Shown here piece by piece: positions 28,096 to 36,018 of a stretch of DNA of 64,000 nt (position 1 is the first letter of the stretch; each line of letters begins with the position of its first letter). Where the stretch lies: assembly GCA_041399065.1 (NCBI GenBank), contig JAWKTN010000004.1, positions 620,001 through 684,000 of the forward strand, written 5' to 3'. The notes under the pieces were generated by a model. It searched no databases. It was not told where the DNA came from and worked only from the letters and a program-made list of their open reading frames with translations. This DNA is from JAGQPD01 sp020426865. GTDB lineage: Bacteria; Planctomycetota; Planctomycetia; Pirellulales; Pirellulaceae. The translations under genes were made by a program, and so were the position numbers.

Positions 28096-29385
28096 CTACG
28101 GCTCGGGAAAAAAGTCGGCATTGCGGTTATCGGTGAAGCAACGGCGAAACTGCTCACGCCGTGAAAAGGTGAACTTTAGCGCCAACGCCCCATAGGAACG
28201 GGTCTTTTCTAGCGGCTCATAGAATTCTGGCGCCATCCGTCGAAGCAACGGCAGCCGGTTCCACGGTATCGCTGCCAGATCATGATGCTCGGTGTGCAAC
28301 CCCAAATTGAACGTCGGCACGTTGAACCAACCGTAATACGACGATGTAGGCTGGTAGCTTGAGTGTTCGTTGAAGTGCGAGTTGCTAAGGATCATTCCGA
28401 AATTCAGCGGATGCAAAAACCCGCTTTGAAATACTTGGCTAAAGAAAAGAAAGGCCAACGGCTTCCATCCGCCAATTACAAACAACACCGCCACCATGGC
28501 AAAACTCAGCAGCGGATAAATCACCGCCCATGCCTCAATACGGTACCGCTTGTAACCTCCCACCAGATGCTCGTCGGCAAGTACGGACAACACCAAGTCG
28601 CTTGGCCGAAACCGTAACGTGAGCAGTTGTCCAGCGTACAGGAGCAATCCAACCGCCATGCGAAAGAATTGCGTCACCACCAAGGCTACCGAATAGGGAT
28701 GCAAAAGTGGCGATGACAACGCCGTAAGCAGATTGTAGATCGGCCCTCGGGAGATACTGAAGAGTACCTTGGCGCGAGTCATGATCAAAACATTCCGTCG
28801 ACGCAAAACAAAGTCCTTGGGACTTCCCAGATCGTTGTGATGGACATGGTGTTCCACCCACCAGCTGTGATGACCGGGCAAAAACATCGGCAACGTCGTC
28901 AGCGTGAACAGTGCCAAATTCCAACTGTTCTTGCGAAACACGGAACCATGGTTGCAGTCGTGTGCCAAGTTAAATAACGCAACGTCCAGGACGGACCCCA
29001 CCAAGAACGCCACGACCAACACCAGCCACCACGGTATCCCCGTTGCTGAGACAGCCAAGCCCATCTGCACGAGGAACATCGCCACACAAAACGCAGCCGT
29101 CCACGGATTCGGCGTCATCAGTTGCTTGACCTCGGGATGGGCCCGCAGAATTGCCCGAGCGCGGTCACGATGCCAAATCGCGTCTTCCTTCTCCTGGTCC
29201 CCCACGCGATCCAAAAGGTCGATCTCGTATCCTGGAAAGACCGGGGATGCCGTCCCCATCACCCGAGCGTGACGCAATACCCTGCGTACGAGATTCCTCT
29301 GCTGCCGACCCCTCGTTCCGGTCGATCGCTCTGTTCCGGTCGATGGCTCTGTTCCGGTCGATGGCTTGCGTCTCGCGATTGCCAT
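28096..29385 (-). CDS. Membrane fatty acid desaturase
   Basis: The start is placed at ATG 29385 (MAIARRKPSTG), with AAAGGAG nine bases upstream; the longer frame to 29544 adds 53 residues of doubtful quality. The 429-residue protein has the three histidine boxes of the FADS-like di-iron desaturases: HDCNHGS, HHSWWVEHHVHH and HTEHHD, separated by hydrophobic helices. It would insert a double bond into an acyl chain, or hydroxylate a lipid, at the membrane. A repeated STGTE motif in the N-terminal leader stems from an 18-bp tandem repeat. Confidence 0.9.
   Translation of the reverse strand: MAIARRKPSTGTEPSTGTERSTGTRGRQQRNLVRRVLRHARVMGTASPVFPGYEIDLLDRVGDQEKEDAIWHRDRARAILRAHPEVKQLMTPNPWTAAFCVAMFLVQMGLAVSATGIPWWLVLVVAFLVGSVLDVALFNLAHDCNHGSVFRKNSWNLALFTLTTLPMFLPGHHSWWVEHHVHHNDLGSPKDFVLRRRNVLIMTRAKVLFSISRGPIYNLLTALSSPLLHPYSVALVVTQFFRMAVGLLLYAGQLLTLRFRPSDLVLSVLADEHLVGGYKRYRIEAWAVIYPLLSFAMVAVLFVIGGWKPLAFLFFSQVFQSGFLHPLNFGMILSNSHFNEHSSYQPTSSYYGWFNVPTFNLGLHTEHHDLAAIPWNRLPLLRRMAPEFYEPLEKTRSYGALALKFTFSRREQFRRCFTDNRNADFFPEP
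29315..29368 (-). repeat. Three-copy 18-bp tandem repeat in the desaturase leader
   Basis: Units of GTTCCGGTCGATSGCTCT occur at 29315-29332, 29333-29350 and (last two bases changed) 29351-29368. They encode the repeated ST-G-T-E/R stretch just after the desaturase start. Confidence 0.85.
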
Positions 29386-29550
29386 GACTGACTCGCTCCT
29401 TTCCAAGAATCCCGACTGAAGATAGGTGCTCCAAGAAAATGTTGGATTCGAACAGCAATTAGACGCAAATCTCTTCGATTGGCCCACCGCAGAGCGCTGG
29501 AATACGACCCTAGAATATGGCCGCAATGTGCTAAATTCATGCACACGATT

Positions 29551-29609
29551 AGGTTTTAGACTAATCCAGTTTTAGATTGATCCGGTTTTAGATTGATCCA
29601 GATTTAGAC
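29551..29609. repeat. Tandem repeat upstream of tRNA-Ser
   Basis: Units of about 16 bp, (A/G)GTTTTAGATTGATCC, occur at 29551-29567 (variant), 29568-29583 and 29584-29599, with a partial fourth to 29609. They lie between the desaturase start and the 3' end of the tRNA gene. Confidence 0.8.
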
Positions 29610-29631
29610 AAAACTCAGGTTGTTGATGAAA

Positions 29632-29718
29632 CGGAGGCGACAGGATTCGAACCTGCGGAGCCCGTTAGAGCTCACCGATTTAGCAAACCGGCGCTTTCGA
29701 CCACTCAGCCACACCTCC
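29632..29718 (-). tRNA. tRNA-Ser (anticodon GCU)
   Basis: Read on the minus strand, the gene begins GGAGGTG and ends CGCCTCC followed by a discriminator G, so a seven-pair acceptor stem forms with one G-U. The anticodon loop TTTGCTAAA gives anticodon GCT, for serine codons AGC/AGU. The T arm contains GGTTCGAATCC and a long variable arm (GAGCTCTAACGGGCTC) marks a class II serine tRNA. The 87-nt length fits. CCA is not encoded. Confidence 0.95.
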
Positions 29719-29794
29719 GATTGGGAAACGTGAGCCGTATTGTGATGGATTCGCCCTGTTCTGGCAAGCCACATCTGACGAAAACACCAGCCGA

Positions 29795-30952
29795 TTAACG
29801 CACCGGTTGGTTCGACGGTACCGGATCGGCCGGCTCAATGGCAGGAAAATCGGAACTGTTGAATTGCCTGGCCTCGCCGTTATCTAACCACTGCAGGCGA
29901 ACATGCACATTCGGCCACCGCCGAAAAGCCGGAGAAAGTCGTGATTCTGTCCGCTCACCCGTTGCACGATCGACGTGATTGGCGATGTCGTTCGCTGCCT
30001 CCCGGACCGGCTCGAACGTCCGTGGGCCCAAGACACAGGCCGTTGTCGCTAGGGCGTCGGCCAACATCGCTGACGGTGCAATCACCGTGGCCGAGGCCTG
30101 CGTCGTCAATCCCACGCCGGTTCGCGGGTCGAGGATATGCGAGTATCGCTTGCCATCCAACTCAAGAAACTGCCAAATATCGCCCGACGTTGCCACTCCG
30201 CAGTTTTTCAGCGTGACGCTTTCCGGAAAAGCGGTTGGGTCGCCGTCGGGAGCCAATACGATCCGCCACCCGATGCTACCGGGGGGCGGGTCTCCCAACG
30301 CCAGATTGCCAGCGGCGTTGACCAATGCCTGCCGGACCCCCGAGCGTTTCAGCTCCATCAGCGCCTGATCGGCCGCATATCCCTTGGCAATTCCGCCCAA
30401 ATCCAACCTCATTTCGGGCTTCCGCAGGCGGACTTGTCGATGGGCTTCGTCGAATTGGAGGTGCTCGAACCCTACCGACTGTTCCGCGGCGGCCAAATCC
30501 AAGGGGTCCGGCAATTGGTGCTTTCGCCGGGCCCTTCGCCACAAGCGGGTCAAATGTCCGACGGTAATGTCGAATGCACCATCGCTGTCTTCGCCAATTC
30601 GCCGGGCCGCATCCAACACCGTCCAGAGGTCGCCGCTGATGGGCAACCATCGTCCACTTGCGTCGCTCCGCGTCGGCGACGATGCACTTAATCGGCTCAG
30701 TTCACTGCGCGGGTCATAATCGGTGAGCCGCCGGTCGAGCGCACCGATCCTGGCCATCGCGGCGGTGGCGGCACGGTTTGCAGTGGCCTCGTCGTCAGCA
30801 TAGAATGTTATCGTCACGACGCTGCCCATATGCGGCTGGCGGAATTCAAACCGCTGGGCCGTGGCACCCACCTGGGCAGCCAGAACCAAAGCTATCAACA
30901 CGCAGCACTCCTTCCCGGTCCTACTGAGAACCCCAGCCAATAACCACATCAA
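29795..30952 (-). CDS. apbE: FAD:protein FMN transferase (ApbE)
   Basis: 385 residues. After a signal-like N-terminus (ECCVLIALVLAAQVGATA) come the ApbE hallmarks: MGSVVTITFYADDE, LDLGGIAKGYAADQAL, and CGVATSGDIWQFLELDGKRYSHILDPRTG. ApbE exports and attaches FMN to Thr residues of proteins such as NqrB/NqrC or RnfG, using FAD and a divalent metal, on the outer side of the inner membrane. The usual ALVNAGGD reads ALVNAAGN here, a small change near the substrate site. It is divergent from the FGE-like gene, 59 bp away. Confidence 0.92.
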   Translation of the reverse strand: MMWLLAGVLSRTGKECCVLIALVLAAQVGATAQRFEFRQPHMGSVVTITFYADDEATANRAATAAMARIGALDRRLTDYDPRSELSRLSASSPTRSDASGRWLPISGDLWTVLDAARRIGEDSDGAFDITVGHLTRLWRRARRKHQLPDPLDLAAAEQSVGFEHLQFDEAHRQVRLRKPEMRLDLGGIAKGYAADQALMELKRSGVRQALVNAAGNLALGDPPPGSIGWRIVLAPDGDPTAFPESVTLKNCGVATSGDIWQFLELDGKRYSHILDPRTGVGLTTQASATVIAPSAMLADALATTACVLGPRTFEPVREAANDIANHVDRATGERTESRLSPAFRRWPNVHVRLQWLDNGEARQFNSSDFPAIEPADPVPSNQPVR

Positions 30953-31011
30953 TACCCTCTTCGCCCGAAGAACCGGGCGGACCGCACGAGAAACTTACGT
31001 CCCTCAATCGA

Positions 31012-32241
31012 TTGAATCATATTATGCGTCGCACCGCACAGCCACACTCATTTACCCTTACCTACGACACTCTTGCCGCAATGGCGAGCAGGCGACATCC
31101 CACCCCGCTGCCAGCTAGCGTCCCTCCACTAGCCGCCGCGGCCCGATTAGCGCTCGTTGATTGGTGGACGGTGTGGGTGATGTGGGCGGTATCGTGGCTA
31201 TTACTGTTGGGACTTGGCATGATCGCCGGGGTCGTGCGCGCCGACGAGCGGATCGCACTGGATGTGCCGGACGCAACCGCCACCACAGCCTCCGAGATGA
31301 AACCGTATGCGGAGGTGATCGAGCATACTCCAATTACAATCGGGATGGTCCCGATACCGGGCGGGACGTTCATGATGGGAAGCCCAGACGGCGAAGCGGA
31401 CCGCCAAGAGGACGAAGGCCCCCAGCGTTCTGTGAACGTCGCCCCCTTTTGGATGGCCTCCTGCGAAATTACGTGGGATGCTTACGAGGTCTGGATGTTC
31501 GATCGCGATATCCAGTTGCGGCAAAACGCCAATGAGGAAGAAACGCGGTTCGACAAAGCTGCTGAGGAATACCAATTGTCGCAGCCGACCAAGCCGTACA
31601 CGGATATGACGTTTGGCATGGGGCGCGAAGGACATCCTGCCATATGTATGACACAGTTGGCCGCACGCACGTTTTGTCAATGGTTGTCGGCAAAGACGGG
31701 TCGGTACTATCGGTTGCCGACCGAGGCGGAATGGGAATATGCTTGCCGCGCGGGAACGACGACAGCGTATTCGTTCGGTGACGATGCCTCGCAGTTCGAG
31801 GCATATGGCTGGAACTACGAGAATAGCGACGAGAAGTATCATCCTGTTGGCGAGAAGAAACCGAATGCTTGGGGGCTTTACGATATGCACGGAAACGTGG
31901 CCGAGTGGGTATTGGATCAGTATGTTCCCGACTTCTATGGCGGCGACGGGAAAGACATGCAAGTTAGCCCGCTGGCGATCCCCACGCAGTTGTATCCCCG
32001 AGTCGTACGAGGGGGTTCGTGGGACGATGACGTGGACCGATGCCGGAGTGCCGCCAGGGAAAAGTCGAGCCGGGAATGGAAGCAGCAGGATCCGCAATTT
32101 CCTCAGAGCATCTGGTACCATACGGACGCGTTGCATGTGGGATTCCGCATCGTGCGCCCGTTGACCGAACCGAGTGAACAAGAGAAAGCGGAGAAGTGGG
32201 ACAAGAGCCTTCCGGTCCAGGATCGGAAGAGTGGACGTTAA
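31012..32241 (+). CDS. Formylglycine-generating-enzyme (SUMF1)-like exported protein
   Basis: The 409-residue protein starts at 31012 (or the in-frame ATG at 31081) and contains one hydrophobic segment (WAVSWLLLLGLGMIAGVVRA) that acts as signal or anchor. The FGE-sulfatase fold is clear: MVPIPGGTFMMGS, CEITWDAYEVW, YYRLPTEAEWEYACRAGT, YDMHGNVAEW and RVVRGGSWDDD. The two active-site Cys of sulfatase-modifying FGEs, expected just after RGGS, are absent: the sequence reads GGSWDDDVDRCRSAARE. It is thus probably a non-canonical family member. It is 51 bp upstream of the oxidoreductase gene. Confidence 0.88.
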   Translation: MNHIMRRTAQPHSFTLTYDTLAAMASRRHPTPLPASVPPLAAAARLALVDWWTVWVMWAVSWLLLLGLGMIAGVVRADERIALDVPDATATTASEMKPYAEVIEHTPITIGMVPIPGGTFMMGSPDGEADRQEDEGPQRSVNVAPFWMASCEITWDAYEVWMFDRDIQLRQNANEEETRFDKAAEEYQLSQPTKPYTDMTFGMGREGHPAICMTQLAARTFCQWLSAKTGRYYRLPTEAEWEYACRAGTTTAYSFGDDASQFEAYGWNYENSDEKYHPVGEKKPNAWGLYDMHGNVAEWVLDQYVPDFYGGDGKDMQVSPLAIPTQLYPRVVRGGSWDDDVDRCRSAAREKSSREWKQQDPQFPQSIWYHTDALHVGFRIVRPLTEPSEQEKAEKWDKSLPVQDRKSGR

Positions 32242-32292
32242 CACCATCATTTTGTTACTGACGCGAGCAGCAGAAATCCAAGGAGAAAGACC

Positions 32293-33684
32293 ATGAGCAA
32301 CCAAGGTGCCGGGAAGAAAAAGAAGACGCAACAGGTGGCATCGACCGCGCCCAACCACGAGCGATTGGTGGTCGCCGAGTCTTCACCGTCGCGTCGAGAT
32401 TTCATTCGAACGTCGTCGTTGATTGTGGCAGGCGGGACGTTGGCCGGTACGCTTAGCATCGCTCGTTCGGCCCACGCATTCGGCAGCGACGAAATCAAGA
32501 TCGGCCTGATCGGGGCCGGCGGTCGCGGCACCGGTGCTGCGGCTCAGGCGATGAACACCGAAGGTGCCACGAAATTGGTAGCCATCGGTGACGCCTTTGA
32601 AAACCGCTTGACCGGTGCCTTGCGGGGATTGTCCCGGGACTATAAGGACAAGGTTGATGTCCCCAAGGATCGCCAGTTTATTGGGCTCGAGGCGTTCAAA
32701 CGAGTCCTGGAATGCGACCTGGACATGGTCATTCTCGCAACCCCGCCAGGCTTTCGCCCATTGCATTTCGAAGCCGCCGTCAACGCCGGCAAGAATATTT
32801 TCATGGAGAAACCGGTCGCCGTCGACGGAGCCGGTGTTCGCAAAGTCCTGGCCGCCAACGAAGTGGCGAAACAAAAAGGCCTGGCGGTCGCTGTCGGGTT
32901 ACAGCGCCGGCATGAACCCCGCTACATTGAAACCATCAAACGTCTCCAAGAGGGAGCCATCGGAGACATCATACTCTCTCGAGCCTACTGGAACGGCGGC
33001 GGACTCTGGAATCGTGAACGCCAACCGAACCAGACCGAAATGGAATACCAAGTCAACAATTGGTATTACTTCAATTGGCTGTGCGGCGATCATATCGTCG
33101 AACAACATATTCACAACCTGGACGTGATCAATTGGCTGAAAAACGGCTTCCCCGTCGAAGCCAATGGACAGGGTGGACGCGAAGTTCGTGTCGGCAAAGA
33201 ATTCGGTCAAATCTATGATCATCACTTCGTCGAATTCACCTACGCCGATGGCTCGAAGATGTACAGCCAATGCCGGCATATCCCCGGCTGCTGGAATCCT
33301 GTGGCCGAATATTGTCACGGCTCCAATGGAAGCGCAGCAATTAGCGATGCGACCATCAAAGATCGCAACGGCGAAACCACTTGGCGATACGGTCGCGGCG
33401 GTGGCGATGGACACCAACAAGAACACCACGACCTGTTCGCGAAACTGCGGGCCGGTGAACGCCCCAATGAGGGCGAGTATGGCGCCATGAGCACCATGAC
33501 GTCGATCCTCGGACGGATGGCCACCTACTCCGGCAAAGTCATCCGGATGGAAGATGCCCTCAACTCCGACGTGATCGTCTCGCCAGTCGAAAAATATACC
33601 TCGTGGGACGATACCCCACCCGTCCTCCCCGATGCCGACGGCTTCTACCCCGTCCCCGTCCCCGGAATCGAAAAAGTCGTCTGA
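32293..33684 (+). CDS. Tat-exported Gfo/Idh/MocA-family oxidoreductase
   Basis: AAGGAG lies just upstream of ATG 32293. The N-terminus has a Tat signal (SRRDFIRTS then a hydrophobic core ending SAHA). The Rossmann fold follows with GLIGAGGRGTG, and the family motif EKPVAVD, with EKP at the usual catalytic position. The C-terminal part contains WGG-like YNGG/YWNGGGLWNR and INWLKNGFPVEANGQGG, as in planctomycete exported oxidoreductases. The Tat signal implies the nucleotide cofactor is loaded in the cytoplasm and the enzyme works outside it. The substrate is likely a sugar or inositol derivative. Confidence 0.9.
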   Translation: MSNQGAGKKKKTQQVASTAPNHERLVVAESSPSRRDFIRTSSLIVAGGTLAGTLSIARSAHAFGSDEIKIGLIGAGGRGTGAAAQAMNTEGATKLVAIGDAFENRLTGALRGLSRDYKDKVDVPKDRQFIGLEAFKRVLECDLDMVILATPPGFRPLHFEAAVNAGKNIFMEKPVAVDGAGVRKVLAANEVAKQKGLAVAVGLQRRHEPRYIETIKRLQEGAIGDIILSRAYWNGGGLWNRERQPNQTEMEYQVNNWYYFNWLCGDHIVEQHIHNLDVINWLKNGFPVEANGQGGREVRVGKEFGQIYDHHFVEFTYADGSKMYSQCRHIPGCWNPVAEYCHGSNGSAAISDATIKDRNGETTWRYGRGGGDGHQQEHHDLFAKLRAGERPNEGEYGAMSTMTSILGRMATYSGKVIRMEDALNSDVIVSPVEKYTSWDDTPPVLPDADGFYPVPVPGIEKVV

Positions 33685-33999
33685 TTTGCCTCGGTCCAAC
33701 CCGCCCTGGGGCCAGCCTAGCAGGCCCCAGGGCCGTGTCGCCCATCCCCAAAGCGATAACACTCCCCCCGAACCCCGATGAGGGGTCAAGTGTCCTGCTC
33801 TTTGCCGGCTTGGCACGGGACAAGTCCAATCACCGAGTATTTTTTGCCGAGCATTTTTTTTGCCACGCTGCTCTTGATTTTTTTCCCGTTCCCGGCAAAC
33901 ATAAAAGCATCGGGTCGCGTCAACGCAACGCGACGGACTAGGGGCCCGTTAGTAAGCTAACTCTACGGCGTATGGCTGAAGGCGGGGAAATTTCTAGTT
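33685..33999. other. Intergenic region with a stable hairpin after the oxidoreductase
   Basis: No gene is seen. A hairpin with an 11-bp perfect stem (GCCCTGGGGCC at 33703-33713, GGCCCCAGGGC at 33723-33733, loop of nine) starts 18 bp after the oxidoreductase stop. It lacks a T-tract, so it is more likely an mRNA 3' stabiliser or a pause site than a full intrinsic terminator. T-rich tracts follow around 33838-33888. Confidence 0.5.
33703..33733 (+). terminator. GC-rich hairpin downstream of the oxidoreductase
   Basis: An 11-bp perfect inverted repeat with a nine-base loop lies 18 bp after the stop codon. No U-run follows directly, so it may be a weak or Rho-assisted terminator. Confidence 0.45.
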
Positions 34000-34023
34000 G
34001 GAAAGGAGGTGGTTCAGTGGAAT

Positions 34024-34101
34024 ATGTCTGTACAAGCCGAGGTGGCGCCTTTTAGAGGCTACCGGCGGGTTGTCTCCAAGACAGCCACCAACTCGTCCTG
34101 A
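34024..34101 (+). CDS. Possible 25-residue micro-ORF inside the structured element
   Basis: The frame from ATG 34024 to TGA 34099-34101 encodes a basic peptide starting MSVQAEVAPFRGYRR. A Shine-Dalgarno AAAGGAGG (34002-34009) lies 14 bases upstream, somewhat far. A competing frame, GTG 34017 to TAG 34053, has ideal spacing but encodes only 12 residues. Either could be translated, or neither if the element is an RNA. Confidence 0.3.
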   Translation: MSVQAEVAPFRGYRRVVSKTATNSS

Positions 34102-34134
34102 TCCTTTCCGATCATGCGTACGAGTCAATTAGCG

Positions 34135-34170
34135 GACCTGGCCGTTGCAAAACGGTCAGGTCTTTTTTTT
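34135..34170 (+). terminator. Intrinsic terminator
   Basis: GACCTGGCCGTT (34135-34146) pairs with AACGGTCAGGTC (34151-34162) over twelve positions with one G-U, closed by a GCAA tetraloop and followed by eight T. This is a textbook Rho-independent terminator for the plus strand. Confidence 0.92.
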
Positions 34171-34322
34171 GATCCCGAATGCTGGGTATGCTGAGTTACT
34201 TTGGTGGCGGATAGTGCCTGCGGAATCCGATGGAAGCGTGACGTCGGCACGTTGTACGAACGAGTGGATGCGCTTTTTGGAGGTACGGCCGGGACAGTCG
34301 TGGAACGGAACATGAGGCAGGA

Positions 34323-35189
34323 ATGAAGCGTTGTGCGTTTTTGTCGATGGACTGCCTGGATGACTTTGTCTGTTACGATGATTTGGCATTACCGCCGTTG
34401 CGGGCTCGCGGATGGCACGTCGATACAGTATCCTGGCGAGCCCAAGGTGTCGACTGGGACACATTTCAATTGGTCGTGATTCGGTCCCCGTGGGATTACC
34501 ACAAGGACTGGTGCGGATTTCTGCGAGTACTCGACGCAATCGATCGATCTCAGGCTCGATTAGAAAACAGCCTATCGGTCGTTCGCTGGAATTTGGAGAA
34601 GACGTATTTGCGAGATCTGCAGATTCGCGGCACACGGATCGTCCCCACGATTTGGTGCGAACGACTCACCCCCGTTCAACTTGAAGACGCTTTTCGTGAA
34701 TTTGACGTAGATGAGCTGGTCGTTAAGCCCTGCATCGGGGCCGGCGCCGACAACACGCATCGACTGCCGATCGCGGACCGACAGGCATGGGATAACGCGA
34801 TGGTCGCCTTCGCCGACCGGCCGTTGCTGATTCAGCCATTCGTTGCCAACGTATTGTCTGACGGCGAGTATTCGCTCTTTTACTTTGGTGGCGAGTATAG
34901 TCATTGCATCCGTAAGCGACCGAAACCGGGGGACTTCCGCGTGCAGGAGGAGCACGGCGGAATTTTACAGGGGTGGCAAGGTGAGCACGACCTGCGAATG
35001 GTCGCCGATCAGACATTGGCATCGATCGCCGCGGACTTGTTGTATGCTCGAATCGACCTGGTACGCGGTCCGCGCAATCTGCCCATGGTCATGGAAGTCG
35101 AGCTGATCGAACCATCGCTCTATTTTCCCTTTGACACGCAGTCCCCCGAACGATTCGCGATGGCGGTCGATCGGCTCGTCCTCCCCTAG
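34323..35189 (+). CDS. ATP-grasp family enzyme
   Basis: 288 residues. The N-terminal part resembles the pre-ATP-grasp domain seen in glutathione synthetase/RimK- and DcsG-like proteins (VVIRSPWDYHKDW, NLEKTYLRDLQ). Next come ELVVKPCIGAGADNTHRL (the ATP-binding Lys region), LLIQPFVANVLSDGEYSLFYFGGEYSHCIRKRPKPGDFRVQEEHGG, and a C-terminal metal and nucleotide region with MVMEVELIEPSLYFPF, ending in the usual Glu/Asn-type ligands. The ligase joins an acid to an amine or thiol with ATP; the substrates are unknown. Its closest look-alike by eye is the cycloserine-pathway DcsG group, which I cannot confirm. Confidence 0.82.
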   Translation: MKRCAFLSMDCLDDFVCYDDLALPPLRARGWHVDTVSWRAQGVDWDTFQLVVIRSPWDYHKDWCGFLRVLDAIDRSQARLENSLSVVRWNLEKTYLRDLQIRGTRIVPTIWCERLTPVQLEDAFREFDVDELVVKPCIGAGADNTHRLPIADRQAWDNAMVAFADRPLLIQPFVANVLSDGEYSLFYFGGEYSHCIRKRPKPGDFRVQEEHGGILQGWQGEHDLRMVADQTLASIAADLLYARIDLVRGPRNLPMVMEVELIEPSLYFPFDTQSPERFAMAVDRLVLP

Positions 35190-35358
35190 TCGTCGGGTGC
35201 GACGCCGCGCAATCGGCAAGACTGTTACATTCGCGATGCATGGCCGCGGACGTGCAAAACTATGCTACCCTTGTGTAGTGGAATAGGACTCTGTCGGGCG
35301 TTGCTCGCCCCTTATCTCCGCTCATCATTTCGCATGTCTTGACCGTCGCGAGTGTTCT

Positions 35359-35862
35359 ATGTATTGCAAATCGAGTCTGATCGTACATTTCTTAATGAGC
35401 GGTACGATGGTCATGTCCTGTTGTTCAACGATGGTCACTTCTCAGCGAGCGTCTGCGGACGAGTCCTTGATTTTTCAGGTCCGTGAGACGGAATGGCAGG
35501 CGGCCTATCGCGGTGGTAACGACCGAGAAAAAGTTCTGGAGCTCGTGCGGCCTGGCGAGTCGATCAAGACCTGGAAAGATCTGCTTTCGATCAACCAAAT
35601 CAAGCGAGATGAAAAGAACCAAGGAGCGACCGTCCAGCAGATGGCCGATTCATTTCAGCAACTGCTTCGAGAAAACATGGGGGCCGTGCACTGGCAGGTG
35701 CTGGAGAGCTCACCAACGTCGGTAACGATCTGGTGGCGTACCGCAGGAAACGCCTCGCAGCCACAGCAGCATGAGGTGATGCGATATTTGATGGGGCGAG
35801 AATATCTATCGAATCGCGTACACTACCAAGTCTCGCAGCTTTACTTTTCACAATGTTCGTGA
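35359..35862 (+). CDS. Small secreted protein, unknown (167 aa)
   Basis: The N-terminus is hydrophobic with a signal-like segment (SSLIVHFLMSGTMVMSCCSTMVTSQRASA) ending before DESLIFQVRE. The mature part (~135 residues) is soluble-looking with Trp and Gln, no Cys-rich motif and no known domain. It stands alone, 170 bp after the ATP-grasp gene. The MSCC stretch could be a lipobox variant but is not canonical. Confidence 0.65.
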   Translation: MYCKSSLIVHFLMSGTMVMSCCSTMVTSQRASADESLIFQVRETEWQAAYRGGNDREKVLELVRPGESIKTWKDLLSINQIKRDEKNQGATVQQMADSFQQLLRENMGAVHWQVLESSPTSVTIWWRTAGNASQPQQHEVMRYLMGREYLSNRVHYQVSQLYFSQCS

Positions 35863-36018
35863 GTGGGCAGAAAAGCTGCAGCAAGCGCGAGTGATGGGGG
35901 TCTCAAGACCTTGATGGCAGTTCTTTTGGAATTGCGGTCAAGCCCGACAGCAGCGATTCGATATCCAATGGGTAGCCTCGATCACGTGTAAGAAAATCGA
36001 ACGCAAGGACTCGTTCTC

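Larger units (their letters stand above)
34000..34170 (+). ncRNA. Structured element with terminator: candidate small RNA or micro-ORF leader
   Basis: Several pairings lie in a row. GGAAAGGA (34000-34007) pairs perfectly with TCCTTTCC (34102-34109); GGTGG (34008-34012) can pair with CCACC (34085-34089); GGTGGC (34041-34046) can pair with GCTACC (34058-34063); and GGTTGTCT (34068-34075) pairs with AGACAGCC (34079-34086). The second and last compete. The outer stem contains a strong Shine-Dalgarno (AAAGGAGG), so folding would hide it. A canonical terminator closes the element. The structure could be a stand-alone RNA or the leader of a micro-ORF (34024-34101). I know of no named family that matches. 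Confidence 0.5.

Noticed and set aside
29551..29609. Attachment site for an integrated element at the tRNA
   Set aside because: No integrase lies near, and the repeats do not copy the tRNA 3' end.
31201..32358. 385-residue minus-strand frame opposite the FGE-like gene
   Set aside because: Antisense to a clear SUMF1-type protein; no motifs.
32899..33816. 305-residue minus-strand frame opposite the oxidoreductase
   Set aside because: Antisense to a clear Gfo/Idh/MocA protein; no recognisable motif.
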